Source of the DNA: a virus
Reading direction: 5' to 3' (one strand)
DNA length: 47,749 nucleotides
Virus record (IMG/VR): IMGVR_UViG_3300049795_000013
Span: 1-47,749 of that record
Position 1 is the first letter of the stretch. Every line of letters begins with the position of its first letter. Below are positions 16,758 to 24,466 of the stretch, piece after piece. The notes beneath the pieces are model-generated. The model saw only the letters and a program-made list of their open reading frames with translations, did no database searches and was not told the DNA's origin. The translations under genes were made by a program, and so were the position numbers.

Positions 16758-17518
16758 TACGCACCACCTTTCATTGCAGTTGCGTTAGGAAACATGGTCG
16801 CGAAAGCGTCTTTACCGCCCCGCGCATCTTGTGCAATCTTGACGACTGGCACGCTACCCTTTTTAGGCAACATGCTGACCATGGCTTTGTAGGCCGCTGG
16901 CGGTACGCCGCTCAGATCGACTTTGGCCGCGTCGAGCGCCAGCTTGTACACGTTTTCAGCGCTGTCCTGCGCGATGGCAAGCACGCCGATGTGTGGCTCA
17001 ACGTCGCGTTCAGCTTGTTGGATGGCGCGCATGTTGGCGATGGTGTCGGTGGTCGCTTTGGCAATTGCCGCGTCCATGGCGGGTTTGTCCACTTTGTCAT
17101 CCTTTTTGTCGTCGTCTTTCTTCACGAAAGCCGGGGGTTCGTCATCTTCGTCCATCGCGCCGCCGTTGATCAGCGCCATGATTTTCGCTTTGACTTCGGG
17201 AGTGCAACCGGCAATCGATGCCGCCAGACCTTCGTCATCGTCAACCGCCAAGTCAACGCCTTCTTCGCCGCCCAGCGCATCGAGCAGGTCAACGAGCCCG
17301 GATAGGTCCGCGTCTTGCGCCAGCTTGTCACCGAAGTGCTTTTTCACCAGGGTGACGACAGCATGTTTATCTTTCGCAGTTTTCAGGGAATCGACACTGC
17401 CAGCAATGGCCGTCAAATCCGCGATCTGTGCGTCCTGTGCCAGAACCGGCCCGACACATGCCAACAGGCACGCGCTGAGAATGGTCTTGGCTTTTGCCGA
17501 CAGCTTTCCTTTTTTCAT
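16757..17518 (-). CDS. Nested scaffold protein (in-frame internal start)
   Basis: Inside the DUF2213 gene, an ATG at 17518 has GGAG nine bases upstream and begins the scaffold-like half in the same frame. The product would be 253 aa: a basic start (MKKGKLSAKAK), a short hydrophobic stretch (ILSACLLACVGPVL), then alternating acidic and basic helices, with DEDDEPPAFVKKDDDKKDDK in the middle. Lambda C/Nu3 and several other phages make their scaffold in this way. The hydrophobic start could also mimic a signal peptide by chance. Translation from this site is inferred, not seen. Confidence 0.6.
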   Translation of the reverse strand: MKKGKLSAKAKTILSACLLACVGPVLAQDAQIADLTAIAGSVDSLKTAKDKHAVVTLVKKHFGDKLAQDADLSGLVDLLDALGGEEGVDLAVDDDEGLAASIAGCTPEVKAKIMALINGGAMDEDDEPPAFVKKDDDKKDDKVDKPAMDAAIAKATTDTIANMRAIQQAERDVEPHIGVLAIAQDSAENVYKLALDAAKVDLSGVPPAAYKAMVSMLPKKGSVPVVKIAQDARGGKDAFATMFPNATAMKGGA

Positions 17519-18187
17519 TTCGGGTTTCTCCAAAAGTTTCGAATCACCGACCACGATATCGTGGCCGGCCCTTCCTGCTTCAACGAGTGCAACATGGTTG
17601 CCCTTGATGTTTCGCATTATGCCATCATACGCGACGCCTTCATAAACACCCGGCGTCATGTCGGCATCATAGCTGTACGCGCTCGAAAGCTCGCACTGTT
17701 GTTTTGTCTCGATACCAGCAATTGAGTTGGCGCACCAGATGACCAGCGAGTTACGCAAGAATGGCTCATCAAACGTCGCATCGGTCCCTGTGCTACCCAC
17801 GATAAATTCTTTTGCAGGTGCAGCAGCAGACACGGGGATGTGTCGATCAAGCAGCGGCAGGTTGTTGAACGTGCTTGCGGCTTTCTTCAATTCGTCAGGA
17901 TGCCGCAGAAGCATATAAACTTTGTCCGCATCCAAACCAAGCCCATCAGCGTTGGGTATCTCGCTGCCGCGATATGGATTGACGATTGATTTCGAAATGT
18001 TGGATGCAGCAACGTGCATCTTGCCGAACTTATCGACACTGCGCATGCTTTTATCCATGGCGAAACCATTGGCATGTGCCGCCGCTGCTTGGGCTTCCGC
18101 ATCTTTTCGGTCTGCATAGCATTTGCCCGAATTGCCCCATTTGAAACCCGCACCACCTTCCGGTAACGTGCATTCCTTGATCGGCAT
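16757..18187 (-). CDS. Prohead protease with scaffold region (DUF2213)
   Basis: The 476-aa protein starts at ATG 18187 (AAAGGAG, strong). The first 220 residues fit DUF2213: GLGLDADKVYMLLRHPDEL, PLLDRHIPVSA with the conserved D-H, then QCELSSAYSYDADMTPGVYEG and NHVALVEAGRAG. The H and S of these segments are candidates for the catalytic pair of this viral protease group. The rest (from about 224) is acidic and Lys/Ala-rich, scaffold-like. Just after the protease domain an in-frame ATG with its own GGAG allows a separate scaffold product (see next entry). Confidence 0.88.
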   Translation of the reverse strand: MPIKECTLPEGGAGFKWGNSGKCYADRKDAEAQAAAAHANGFAMDKSMRSVDKFGKMHVAASNISKSIVNPYRGSEIPNADGLGLDADKVYMLLRHPDELKKAASTFNNLPLLDRHIPVSAAAPAKEFIVGSTGTDATFDEPFLRNSLVIWCANSIAGIETKQQCELSSAYSYDADMTPGVYEGVAYDGIMRNIKGNHVALVEAGRAGHDIVVGDSKLLEKPEMKKGKLSAKAKTILSACLLACVGPVLAQDAQIADLTAIAGSVDSLKTAKDKHAVVTLVKKHFGDKLAQDADLSGLVDLLDALGGEEGVDLAVDDDEGLAASIAGCTPEVKAKIMALINGGAMDEDDEPPAFVKKDDDKKDDKVDKPAMDAAIAKATTDTIANMRAIQQAERDVEPHIGVLAIAQDSAENVYKLALDAAKVDLSGVPPAAYKAMVSMLPKKGSVPVVKIAQDARGGKDAFATMFPNATAMKGGA

Positions 18188-18315
18188 TACCTGATCTCCT
18201 TTAAATATTTTCTGCGTGCGGTGACTTCGCGAAATTTCATGAGCGACGCCAGGAGCAGCACACCTGCAAGCACGGTGCTCATATAAACCAGAATGAACCA
18301 ATTTTCAACGCACAT
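18187..18315 (-). CDS. Small single-TM protein in head module (42 aa)
   Basis: This short frame starts at ATG 18315 with GAGG upstream, begins directly after the minor head stop (TAACATG) and overlaps the protease start as TAATG. It encodes one clear membrane helix (WFILVYMSTVLAGVLLLASLM) followed by a strongly basic tail (KFREVTARRKYLKEIR). Coupling on both sides and the good ribosome site support a real gene. A membrane peptide between two head genes is unusual; function unknown. Confidence 0.62.
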   Translation of the reverse strand: MCVENWFILVYMSTVLAGVLLLASLMKFREVTARRKYLKEIR

Positions 18316-18316
18316 G

Positions 18317-19114
18317 TTAATCCTCGAATCCCGGAATGATCGCTTGCGACTGGCAACGACAATTAATTTCCTCACCCGGCATAATATACTTGCCGTCGAT
18401 CAGACACCCTTTTTCAATCTCGAATACCCGACCATTGGCAGCAACGTGCAACGGGCGAGGGTGAACACCTGCACCAGTATGCCGCCATTTGGCTTGGGTC
18501 AAACCCAGCGACAACCGGCGAGCCTTCGACATCACAGCAGTCGCCTTGTTATTTTGGTCCCTTGCGATCAGCGCAGCCCTGTTCTTACTCTTTGCACCTA
18601 ATGCAAGCAATTCATCTTGCAGCGTCTTCAGGTCGCGCCCGGCCTGCACGCTGCGCATCACAGCACCCTCAATTGCGGTGAACTGCTGCGAGGGTATCGA
18701 CTTAATCAACGCGACGTTCTCACCCACCACCGACGACAGCGCATCACGCATAGCCGGGGTTTGCGTGAATGGCACCGTGAACCCTGCATCTTTCAACGCC
18801 TTTTTCATCGTGCGTTCGGCTGCGTCCTGCGATTCATTGGCGAATGCGTCAGCGATGACCGTAGCGGCTTCGTTGAACTGCTTGATCCAACGCCGGGCGA
18901 GCTTGGACATGACTACCCGCAGCGCGTTAGCTGGGGCCGCGTCTATCGCCATTGCGGGTGGGTTGGCGCGATACGCAGCGCTCAGCCAATAGACCACGGA
19001 CTTATTCATGGCTTCCACCAGCGTATCGAGACGCCGCCTGTACTTGGCTTCTACCCCAAGATTGGGCGGCACTGTGCGCAATGTGATGGCTTTGCCAGGG
19101 GCGCGCAGCTTCAT
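18317..19114 (-). CDS. Minor head protein (SPP1 gp7 / Mu gpF family)
   Basis: The 265-aa protein has a helical N-terminal half and the C-terminal Phage_Mu_F domain: RAALIARDQNNKAT (about 186-199), GLTQAKWRHTGAGVHPRPLHV and a Cys/His-containing end, GEEINCRCQSQAI. The 'W...gd...R..H...G....PgeeinCRC' pattern is characteristic. Members bind the portal and the first DNA, and may be ejected with it. It overlaps the portal gene as ATGA. Confidence 0.92.
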   Translation of the reverse strand: MKLRAPGKAITLRTVPPNLGVEAKYRRRLDTLVEAMNKSVVYWLSAAYRANPPAMAIDAAPANALRVVMSKLARRWIKQFNEAATVIADAFANESQDAAERTMKKALKDAGFTVPFTQTPAMRDALSSVVGENVALIKSIPSQQFTAIEGAVMRSVQAGRDLKTLQDELLALGAKSKNRAALIARDQNNKATAVMSKARRLSLGLTQAKWRHTGAGVHPRPLHVAANGRVFEIEKGCLIDGKYIMPGEEINCRCQSQAIIPGFED

Positions 19115-20544
19115 TCGTCGTCGTCCGGTAACGGGGTGTCGTCTTCGGGGGGTTCGATCTGAACGCTCATGTCCAAACCGTTGTACCCGCTGTCCTCATC
19201 GCTTGCCAGTTTCTGGCGCACTTCTTCTGCGCTGATGACCCCATCTGCCAAATAGATCGCAGCCGTCTCAGCGTCAGCTTTGCGATTGCCCGCGATCTCG
19301 GTTTCGTCAGCTTCCCACATCGAAACGAAGTCAAAATCAATTTCAGGGTCCACGTCGCCCCACTTGGAAAGCTGGATGATGTCGATGACCGTTTTCAGGT
19401 TCGCCCGGAAGGTGATCTCTTGCATGTCGTGCACGTGGTCATAGAACGTTCGCAGTTCGCCGTCTGTGGAAGCGTTCAGGCCCGTTGGTGTGACGCCCAG
19501 CAGGATCGACAGCGGCATGCTTGACACGCTTGCCATGTGCTCTTGCGCCTGCGCCTGCAACGCGTCCAACGTGGTCAGCGGTACATTGAATTGGAAGAAT
19601 TCCTCAGTCTCGTTATCCAGCATCATCAACGCTTGGTTATCGCGCATCTCCGTGTACAACTGGGCGCGTGCGAGCAAGTCTTCGCCTTCGCCGCCGGATA
19701 ACACTGAATCCATGTTGGTCTTGATGCCGCTGGTGCTGAAGTTGCTGATGATCTTGTTGACGCTGGTCCGCGTCTTGATCCAGTTATCAACGTACGGCTT
19801 GGCAAGCTGCGACATGGAGATGCCACCGAAGTTATACGACGGCTTGAGCATATCGGGCACGGGGCGACCAACGAACGTCAGCAGACGCGATGCGTGCACA
19901 CGCTGGCCCATGACGAACCATGTGCGCGGCGCGTAGTAGTCGTCCGCCATTGGATTCGTTGCGCTATATGCATTCGGGTAGGTGTACATCGGTTCGATAA
20001 TTTTGAACTTGCGCAGCTTACCCTTTAGCGTCGCACCCGACATGAACAGCGGGTTTTCCAACACCGGTCCCGCTTGGTCGCCCAGGTCAATGAATAGCTG
20101 GCCGCGACCAAAGAAGCCGTCGAGCTTGGCCGCTTCGCCGAACAGTTCGCGGACGTTCAAGCGCCGCAGTTCACTTTCGATTTCCGCCATGCGTTCGGAC
20201 TTATCGCCGTCGCCAGTGCTGCGTAGCTCAATCCATTTGCGTGTCATCGCCATGGCCGTTTTTTCAGACAGCATGCGGTATTCAGCAATCTGCGTCCATT
20301 GAGCAAGCACGGGGTAGCCGGGGAACGCTTCAATGCAACCCATGGATTGATTGGCGTAGCGATAGGCGTCGCTGATCGCGTCATCCATCGCCAGCTTGTC
20401 GGCTTCGGGGACGACGCCGGGCATCATGTCGGGCGGTCGGTAGCGTTCAACCTGCGCGGGCGCTGCGTCACCATCGTGCAGCATGCCACGCACCCATGTT
20501 CGCAGGCGCGCACCAATGCGCATGGGTTCTTTCTTTTTGATCAT
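19111..20544 (-). CDS. Portal protein (DUF1073)
   Basis: The 477-aa protein (ATG 20544 with AAGGC upstream; a GTG lies two codons earlier) matches DUF1073 portals: WTQIAEYRMLSEKTAMAMTRKW (near 58-79), LFGEAAKLDGFFGRGQLFIDLG, RTWFVMGQRVHASRLLTF, then GVTPTGLNASTDGELRTFYDHV near 345-366. The 'G.sptGlnsT.dgE.r.yyd' stretch is very typical. A short disordered acidic tail (EPPEDDTPLPDDDE) ends the protein. The family name has also been linked to anti-CBASS Acb1-like domains in databases, but length and context here are those of a portal. Confidence 0.92.
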   Translation of the reverse strand: MIKKKEPMRIGARLRTWVRGMLHDGDAAPAQVERYRPPDMMPGVVPEADKLAMDDAISDAYRYANQSMGCIEAFPGYPVLAQWTQIAEYRMLSEKTAMAMTRKWIELRSTGDGDKSERMAEIESELRRLNVRELFGEAAKLDGFFGRGQLFIDLGDQAGPVLENPLFMSGATLKGKLRKFKIIEPMYTYPNAYSATNPMADDYYAPRTWFVMGQRVHASRLLTFVGRPVPDMLKPSYNFGGISMSQLAKPYVDNWIKTRTSVNKIISNFSTSGIKTNMDSVLSGGEGEDLLARAQLYTEMRDNQALMMLDNETEEFFQFNVPLTTLDALQAQAQEHMASVSSMPLSILLGVTPTGLNASTDGELRTFYDHVHDMQEITFRANLKTVIDIIQLSKWGDVDPEIDFDFVSMWEADETEIAGNRKADAETAAIYLADGVISAEEVRQKLASDEDSGYNGLDMSVQIEPPEDDTPLPDDDE

Positions 20545-20574
20545 GTTCACGCCTTGTTATGGGATTGCGAGATT

Positions 20575-21678
20575 TTACGGGTTGATATTAAATTGCACCA
20601 CGCAATTTTTAGTAGGCGTGCTGCCGATGGCGTACATGAACTTACCGCTTGGGGCCATAGCTAGTTTCTGTGGGCCTTGACTACCTTGTGTCGTTGTGTA
20701 ATTTGGATCGGAGCACACATTGATGGGGGTTTTCAATGCAAGCCCACCATCCGAATTATTACGATCCCACTGGCGAATACGCTGCCCGTCGCTTTCTGGC
20801 GCGTACACGCTTAACTGATTCGGCGCTATCACAATATACCAAAGACCATTCCCACCGGGGTATGTGGTCGCGTTGCTCAGATTGCCGGTCGTTAGATTTC
20901 GATCCATGCGTGACACTGTGCTTGACGCGCTATCGTTCGCACTGTAGACGAATTTACCATCGGCAGGAATCATCAACCATGCGGGTTGCGTGCCACCACA
21001 ATTAAAGCTTGTCTGCCCAGTCATCGCTGTAATAACGCCCGTGGACACATTATGTTCATAACAGTAAATCAGTGCAGTTGAGAACGTCCCAACATACAAA
21101 TGATTGTCAAATCGAACAATGCCAATGGGGCGGCTACCAGATGCCCCCGTAGCGATATCACGAGTAGCAAGTGGCGCAGGTACTCCAGTGGAAGTATTAC
21201 GCGAGAAGCAGCTTACTTGGCCGACTGCGCCATAGTTTTTGCATGCAACGTACATGAAGTCTTCGTTGGCAGACATCACTAAAGAGACTGGTTCGCCCGA
21301 CGTATCGTAAGACCACACTGCAAGTTGCGTCAACGCACCGGATGTGGTGTTGCACGAGAAGCAGCGAAATTTATCTGCACCTGTGCACGGGACATAGAGG
21401 AATGTACCTGCTGCGTTAAACGTAAAGCTTGCTGGCCCGTAGTTGCATGCCACATACGGAATAGTCGAAGGTGTGGCTACACCCGTGGCTTGATCTATAT
21501 CGTAGCAATAGATCCGACCACCATTGCCAGTACAACCAACATACATGTGCTTACCATCTGGTGAGATGGCAATTGCCACTGGAGATTCACTCACAAGGTC
21601 CAACACTGGCGTTGAGGCCATTGCGAGCGTACCCGAGCCCGGCTGACGCGGCGAACCGCGACCACCAGCGCCGCGCAT
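20575..21678 (-). CDS. Seven-bladed beta-propeller virion-type protein
   Basis: The 367-aa protein contains about seven repeats of a blade motif, each ending in a variation of 'CYD-d-TG': YCYDIDQATG, CFSCNTTSG, CFSRNTSTG, CYEHNVSTG, RMDRNLTTG, QWDRNNSDG and VQFNINP. Blade starts resemble AIAISPDGKHMYVGC. This is a lactonase/YncE-type seven-bladed propeller; no known catalytic set is evident. A Gly/Arg/Pro-rich N-terminal arm (GAGGRGSPRQPGSG) precedes the first blade. The start at 21678 overlaps the fibre-like gene as TAATG; ATG 21702 and 21723 are alternatives. I infer a receptor- or glycan-binding role from the context. Confidence 0.75.
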   Translation of the reverse strand: MRGAGGRGSPRQPGSGTLAMASTPVLDLVSESPVAIAISPDGKHMYVGCTGNGGRIYCYDIDQATGVATPSTIPYVACNYGPASFTFNAAGTFLYVPCTGADKFRCFSCNTTSGALTQLAVWSYDTSGEPVSLVMSANEDFMYVACKNYGAVGQVSCFSRNTSTGVPAPLATRDIATGASGSRPIGIVRFDNHLYVGTFSTALIYCYEHNVSTGVITAMTGQTSFNCGGTQPAWLMIPADGKFVYSANDSASSTVSRMDRNLTTGNLSNATTYPGGNGLWYIVIAPNQLSVYAPESDGQRIRQWDRNNSDGGLALKTPINVCSDPNYTTTQGSQGPQKLAMAPSGKFMYAIGSTPTKNCVVQFNINP

Positions 21679-22487
21679 TATGCATACCCCGCAAGACGCC
21701 ATTTTGACGTAACCGAATTCCATTCAAACCAGACCGACAACTTAATGTTGGCACCGTAAGTAATGGTCGTTGGTTTGGTCAACGACGAATCTTCAAATTT
21801 CGTTCCCCAGCCGATTGTGCGATCAGCAGTCGCGGCGGTGAAGTGAAACGTTAGCGTGTCACCTTTATTTGGTGCACCAGTCAAGTTGGTGGAAAGATCG
21901 GTGATGTTAGCGCTGACATTCAGGCATTCGATTAGATCGTAGTTGTCGGAACTGTACGTCGGGGAACCAATCGCACCCGACAACGCATTAACACGTGCAA
22001 CATAGCGCTTGTTGGTCAGCGTGGTTGTCGATGTCGCACCCACGCCACCCAGGTTAGCAAGGGCCGTTGCCGCGTTCGCCACATCGGACAAGTTGGCAGA
22101 CTTCAGATTGTGCAGGGTCGCCGCTGCGCTTGCTGCCGCCGCTGCCGTGGTGCCCCCGAGTGCTGCCAGGGTGATCGCTGCTTGTGCAGCTGCAAGCGCA
22201 GCTCCTGCCGTGGTTCCACCCAGGCCCGCCAGCGTGATCGCCGCCACCGCCGAACTGATTTCCGTCTGCGCTGCTGCGAGCGCCGCCGCTGCCGTCGTGC
22301 CCCCTAAGCTGGCCAGGGTGATCGCTGCTTGCGCTGCACTGAGCGCCGCCGCTGCCGTTGTCACCCCCATATTGGTGCGCGCCGTTGCTGCGTTGGTCAG
22401 GTCCGACAGATTGGCTGATTTGACCAGCAAACCCGAGATATCCGTATCGCCGCCGCCCCCACCACTTCCGCGTGCAGGCCAGCTCAT
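21678..22487 (-). CDS. Fibre-like protein with Ala/Gly repeats
   Basis: The 269-aa protein starts at ATG 22487, overlapping the upstream stop as ATGA. A Gly run (GSGGGGGD) leads to LLVKSANLSDLTNAATARTN, a signature common in tail fibres. Then come tandem repeats of about 20-24 residues (TLASLGGTTAAAALAAAQ, TLAGLGGTTAGAALAAAQ, TLAALGGTTAAAAASAA), and LKSANLSDVANAATALANL. The C-terminal domain (YDLIECLNVSANITDL to SVTSKWRLAGY) is a beta structure often ending such fibres. It probably forms a trimeric fibre or whisker. The propeller gene is coupled to it, which suggests a two-part adhesin. Confidence 0.75.
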   Translation of the reverse strand: MSWPARGSGGGGGDTDISGLLVKSANLSDLTNAATARTNMGVTTAAAALSAAQAAITLASLGGTTAAAALAAAQTEISSAVAAITLAGLGGTTAGAALAAAQAAITLAALGGTTAAAAASAAATLHNLKSANLSDVANAATALANLGGVGATSTTTLTNKRYVARVNALSGAIGSPTYSSDNYDLIECLNVSANITDLSTNLTGAPNKGDTLTFHFTAATADRTIGWGTKFEDSSLTKPTTITYGANIKLSVWFEWNSVTSKWRLAGYA

Positions 22488-22750
22488 TGGACCCGCCATA
22501 CATCGGCAGCAGCGCCGGTAAAGCGTACGTGACTGACAGGGGACACCAAGCCGATATTGATCATCCCGGCTATGGTAACGTCGTAGGTCGGCGTGAACCA
22601 TCCGCCAGCAACACCGCCATTCGTGGACAGTTCGATCAATCGCCCACCATCGGCGCTGCTGAGAGTCACCGTGACGGGGAATTCCATATCGCCCACGGGG
22701 ACCACTAAGGGCGTGGCATTTACGAGCGCAGCGGTTTTAACGAGATTCAT
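22484..22750 (-). CDS. Small beta-rich protein of fibre locus
   Basis: The 88-aa product has alternating beta strands (TPLVVPVGDMEFPVTVTL, GWFTPTYDVTIAG) and a VWRV ending. I do not recognise the family. The stop overlaps the fibre-like gene start (ATGA), so it belongs to the same unit. The start ATG 22750 is preferred; a GTG at 22792 would lie within an inverted repeat. A virion head or fibre accessory function fits the place. Confidence 0.6.
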   Translation of the reverse strand: MNLVKTAALVNATPLVVPVGDMEFPVTVTLSSADGGRLIELSTNGGVAGGWFTPTYDVTIAGMINIGLVSPVSHVRFTGAAADVWRVQ

Positions 22751-22765
22751 TTTTGGTCGCTTTCG

Positions 22766-22799
22766 TTTAGCGGGAGCAGCAGTTAGCGCCACTCCCGCC
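22766..22799. repeat. Inverted repeat between 22805 gene and fibre locus
   Basis: A 7-bp perfect inverted repeat (GCGGGAG / CTCCCGC, minus strand reading) encloses a loop of about 15 nt, just after the 22805-23104 gene. No T-run follows, so it is a weak candidate for a terminator; it might instead be an mRNA 3'-end or processing structure. Confidence 0.4.
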
Positions 22800-22804
22800 A
22801 GGGG

Positions 22805-23104
22805 TTACAGTTTGCCGAAATTATCTTCAGGCGCGTTCACATCAGGTGCGGGAGGCTCAATCATATCGCGGTATTCTTGGAAAAACCCTTGCACGAGTTG
22901 CTTTCCCGCGTCCGAGTTGATGAACGACAGCATGCTGGTTGGTACGTGCTGCACCATGCCACCTAGCCATTTCGTCTGATCGTCGGTCAAGTTCTTCATC
23001 AGGTAACCCCTGATCGGAGCGGACAGCAGCAGCACTTTTACTGCTGCTGCCGGGTCGTTCCGCATGAGGGTGTTCAGCGTGTTCAAAATCATTTGGTTAG
23101 TCAT
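22805..23104 (-). CDS. Small helical protein, unknown
   Basis: The 99-aa protein starts at ATG 23104 with AGAGGA upstream. It is helical, with repeated LNTLN/LNTLM near the start and a Pro/Asp-rich end (PPAPDVNAPED). A Rho-independent terminator lies immediately upstream, separating it from the 305-aa gene. I do not recognise the family; position suggests a virion or head accessory gene. Confidence 0.6.
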   Translation of the reverse strand: MTNQMILNTLNTLMRNDPAAAVKVLLLSAPIRGYLMKNLTDDQTKWLGGMVQHVPTSMLSFINSDAGKQLVQGFFQEYRDMIEPPAPDVNAPEDNFGKL

Positions 23105-23126
23105 ATCATCCTCTTGAAAAAGAAAA

Positions 23127-23142
23127 TCCCGCCGTAGCGGGA
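23127..23142 (-). terminator. Rho-independent terminator after 23168-24085 gene
   Basis: On the minus strand a TCCCGC / GCGGGA stem with a 4-nt loop is followed by ATTTTCTTTTTC. It lies about 25 nt after the stop of the 305-aa gene. Confidence 0.75.
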
Positions 23143-23167
23143 CAGTGTAGCGCAAATTTCAGCGCTA

Positions 23168-24085
23168 TTAGTTGACGCGGGTATTTGCAGCGCTGGCGGT
23201 TTGCCCGGCAGTGCCCTGAACGCCAAAGTTGATGTTGCTTTGGGTCTGGCGCACTGCTTGGATGTCGCCGGCCAGATTGTTGACAAGCGCCGACAGGTTG
23301 GCCAGAACCTGGAACTGCTGCTGTTGCTGTTGCTGCGCTTGCAGGTTGTTCTGATTTTGCGTCACGGTTTGCGTTACGTTGACCTCGGTTTCACGTTGAC
23401 GGCGGTTGCCGTGCTCGTGATTGCGCAGTTCGATGATTTCGGCTTGCGCGGTCGCCAACTGACGATTGAGCATTGCGTCGTTATTGGCGATGATCATGCC
23501 CCGCGTCAGGTCGCCGTCAGCCTTGATCGCGGTTGACAGCGCGTACTGATTCGCTGCAACTTGGCGTTCGATGGCCGCGGCGTTCTGACCAGCCAGGATT
23601 GCGCTGTCCTTGAACGCCAGGGCGGTAGCGGTGCCGGTGCGTTCAACGGCAGTCGCCACTGCTGCGGTATTGAGCGCAACTTGCACGCTCAGATCGCCGA
23701 TACCCTTCGTGACCAGGGTCTGTGTTGCTGCGGCGTTCAATGCACCTTGGGTGTTCAGGTTGCCGGTGGTCAGCGCGACTTGCGTCGCAACTTCGCCGTT
23801 GCCTTTGGCAATCTCAACGCCCAGGGCAGCAGCTTGGGTCGCGCTTGCCAACTGGATAGCGGCAGCTTCGGTAGCACCCGCCAGTTGGGTAGCCGCTGCG
23901 GTGCGTTCGACAGCGGCCTGGATTTCCCTGGCGCTTTCGGCGTCGAAGCGGGCCATGTTCAGGCGCTCGGATGCGGCCACGCTTGCCGCGATGTTGTGGT
24001 TGACACTATCGAAACCGGAGGTCCAAAGTGCGGCCCGTACGGCTTCGGATTGATCGAGATAGATGCGTTCGTTGAGGTTATCCAT
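23168..24085 (-). CDS. Ala/Gln-rich helical repeat protein, probably virion-associated
   Basis: The 305-aa protein is almost wholly Ala, Gln, Thr, Asn and Glu, with imperfect repeats of about 22 residues ('AA-QLA-AT-AAAIQLASATQAAALGVEIA', 'NTAAVATAVERTGTATALA'). This suggests a long alpha-helical or helical-bundle fibre. The N-terminus (MDNLNERIYLDQSEAVRAA) is more ordinary. Near the C-terminus is a Q7 run in LQAQQQQQQQFQ. The last part (QAVRQTQSNINFGVQG) may be another coiled coil. It is followed by a terminator. I recognise similar Ala-rich proteins beside terminases of other phages but no function is known. Confidence 0.7.
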   Translation of the reverse strand: MDNLNERIYLDQSEAVRAALWTSGFDSVNHNIAASVAASERLNMARFDAESAREIQAAVERTAAATQLAGATEAAAIQLASATQAAALGVEIAKGNGEVATQVALTTGNLNTQGALNAAATQTLVTKGIGDLSVQVALNTAAVATAVERTGTATALAFKDSAILAGQNAAAIERQVAANQYALSTAIKADGDLTRGMIIANNDAMLNRQLATAQAEIIELRNHEHGNRRQRETEVNVTQTVTQNQNNLQAQQQQQQQFQVLANLSALVNNLAGDIQAVRQTQSNINFGVQGTAGQTASAANTRVN

Positions 24086-24104
24086 TTTTCACTTTCGGTT
24101 GGTT

Positions 24105-24133
24105 TTGCCGTATTGGCGGTAAAATAATATAGA
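24105..24133 (+). promoter_or_regulatory. Possible sigma70 promoter for the plus-strand gene at 24170
   Basis: TTGCCG at 24105-24110 and TATAGA at 24128-24133 with 17 bp between (4 of 6 consensus each) lie 37-65 nt upstream of the small plus-strand gene. The 85-bp divergent space also has to drive the 305-aa minus gene, for which I found no clear -35/-10. Confidence 0.4.
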
Positions 24134-24169
24134 CAATAAGTCATCATAATTCCGACCAATCAAAGATGG

Positions 24170-24466
24170 GTGCCCATGCAAAAGCGAATCGAAAGCGATA
24201 CGTGTGACCTCCTACGCGCACAATTCAAGCTGGGCAGAACCATAACGGCGCTGAACGCCGAAATCATCTGTGGGATTGACGTACGCAACGCACGGGAATA
24301 TCTGATCGCGCTGCATGCGGCAGGCGAAGTGCACATCAAGGCGTGGCTTCGTGATGCAAAGGTCGGCCCGTGGACCCCTATCTATATATGGGGGTGTGGG
24401 CGCGACGCACCGAAGCCACGCCGAAAAATCAGGATCTACGTATCCGATCTAGCAGAGTCTTGCTAA
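24170..24466 (+). CDS. Small winged-helix-like protein inserted against the late operon
   Basis: The 98-aa protein begins at GTG 24170 or ATG 24176. Residues 10-55 look like a winged-helix: LLRAQFKLGRTITALNAEI, then VRNAREYLIALHAAGEVHIKAWL. After this comes GPWTPIYIWGCGRDAPKPRR and a basic tail. This combination is found in small phage-borne or prophage-borne DNA-binding proteins. It is the only plus-strand gene inside the long minus late block. Its end overlaps the TerL end by 38 bp tail to tail. I infer an added gene (moron-like) with its own promoter, possibly a regulator. Confidence 0.7.
   Translation: MPMQKRIESDTCDLLRAQFKLGRTITALNAEIICGIDVRNAREYLIALHAAGEVHIKAWLRDAKVGPWTPIYIWGCGRDAPKPRRKIRIYVSDLAESC

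Noticed and set aside
22484-22792. GTG start at 22792 for the small beta-rich gene
   Set aside because: It would begin within an inverted repeat and add a basic arm without a ribosome site; ATG 22750 preferred although its own site is weak.
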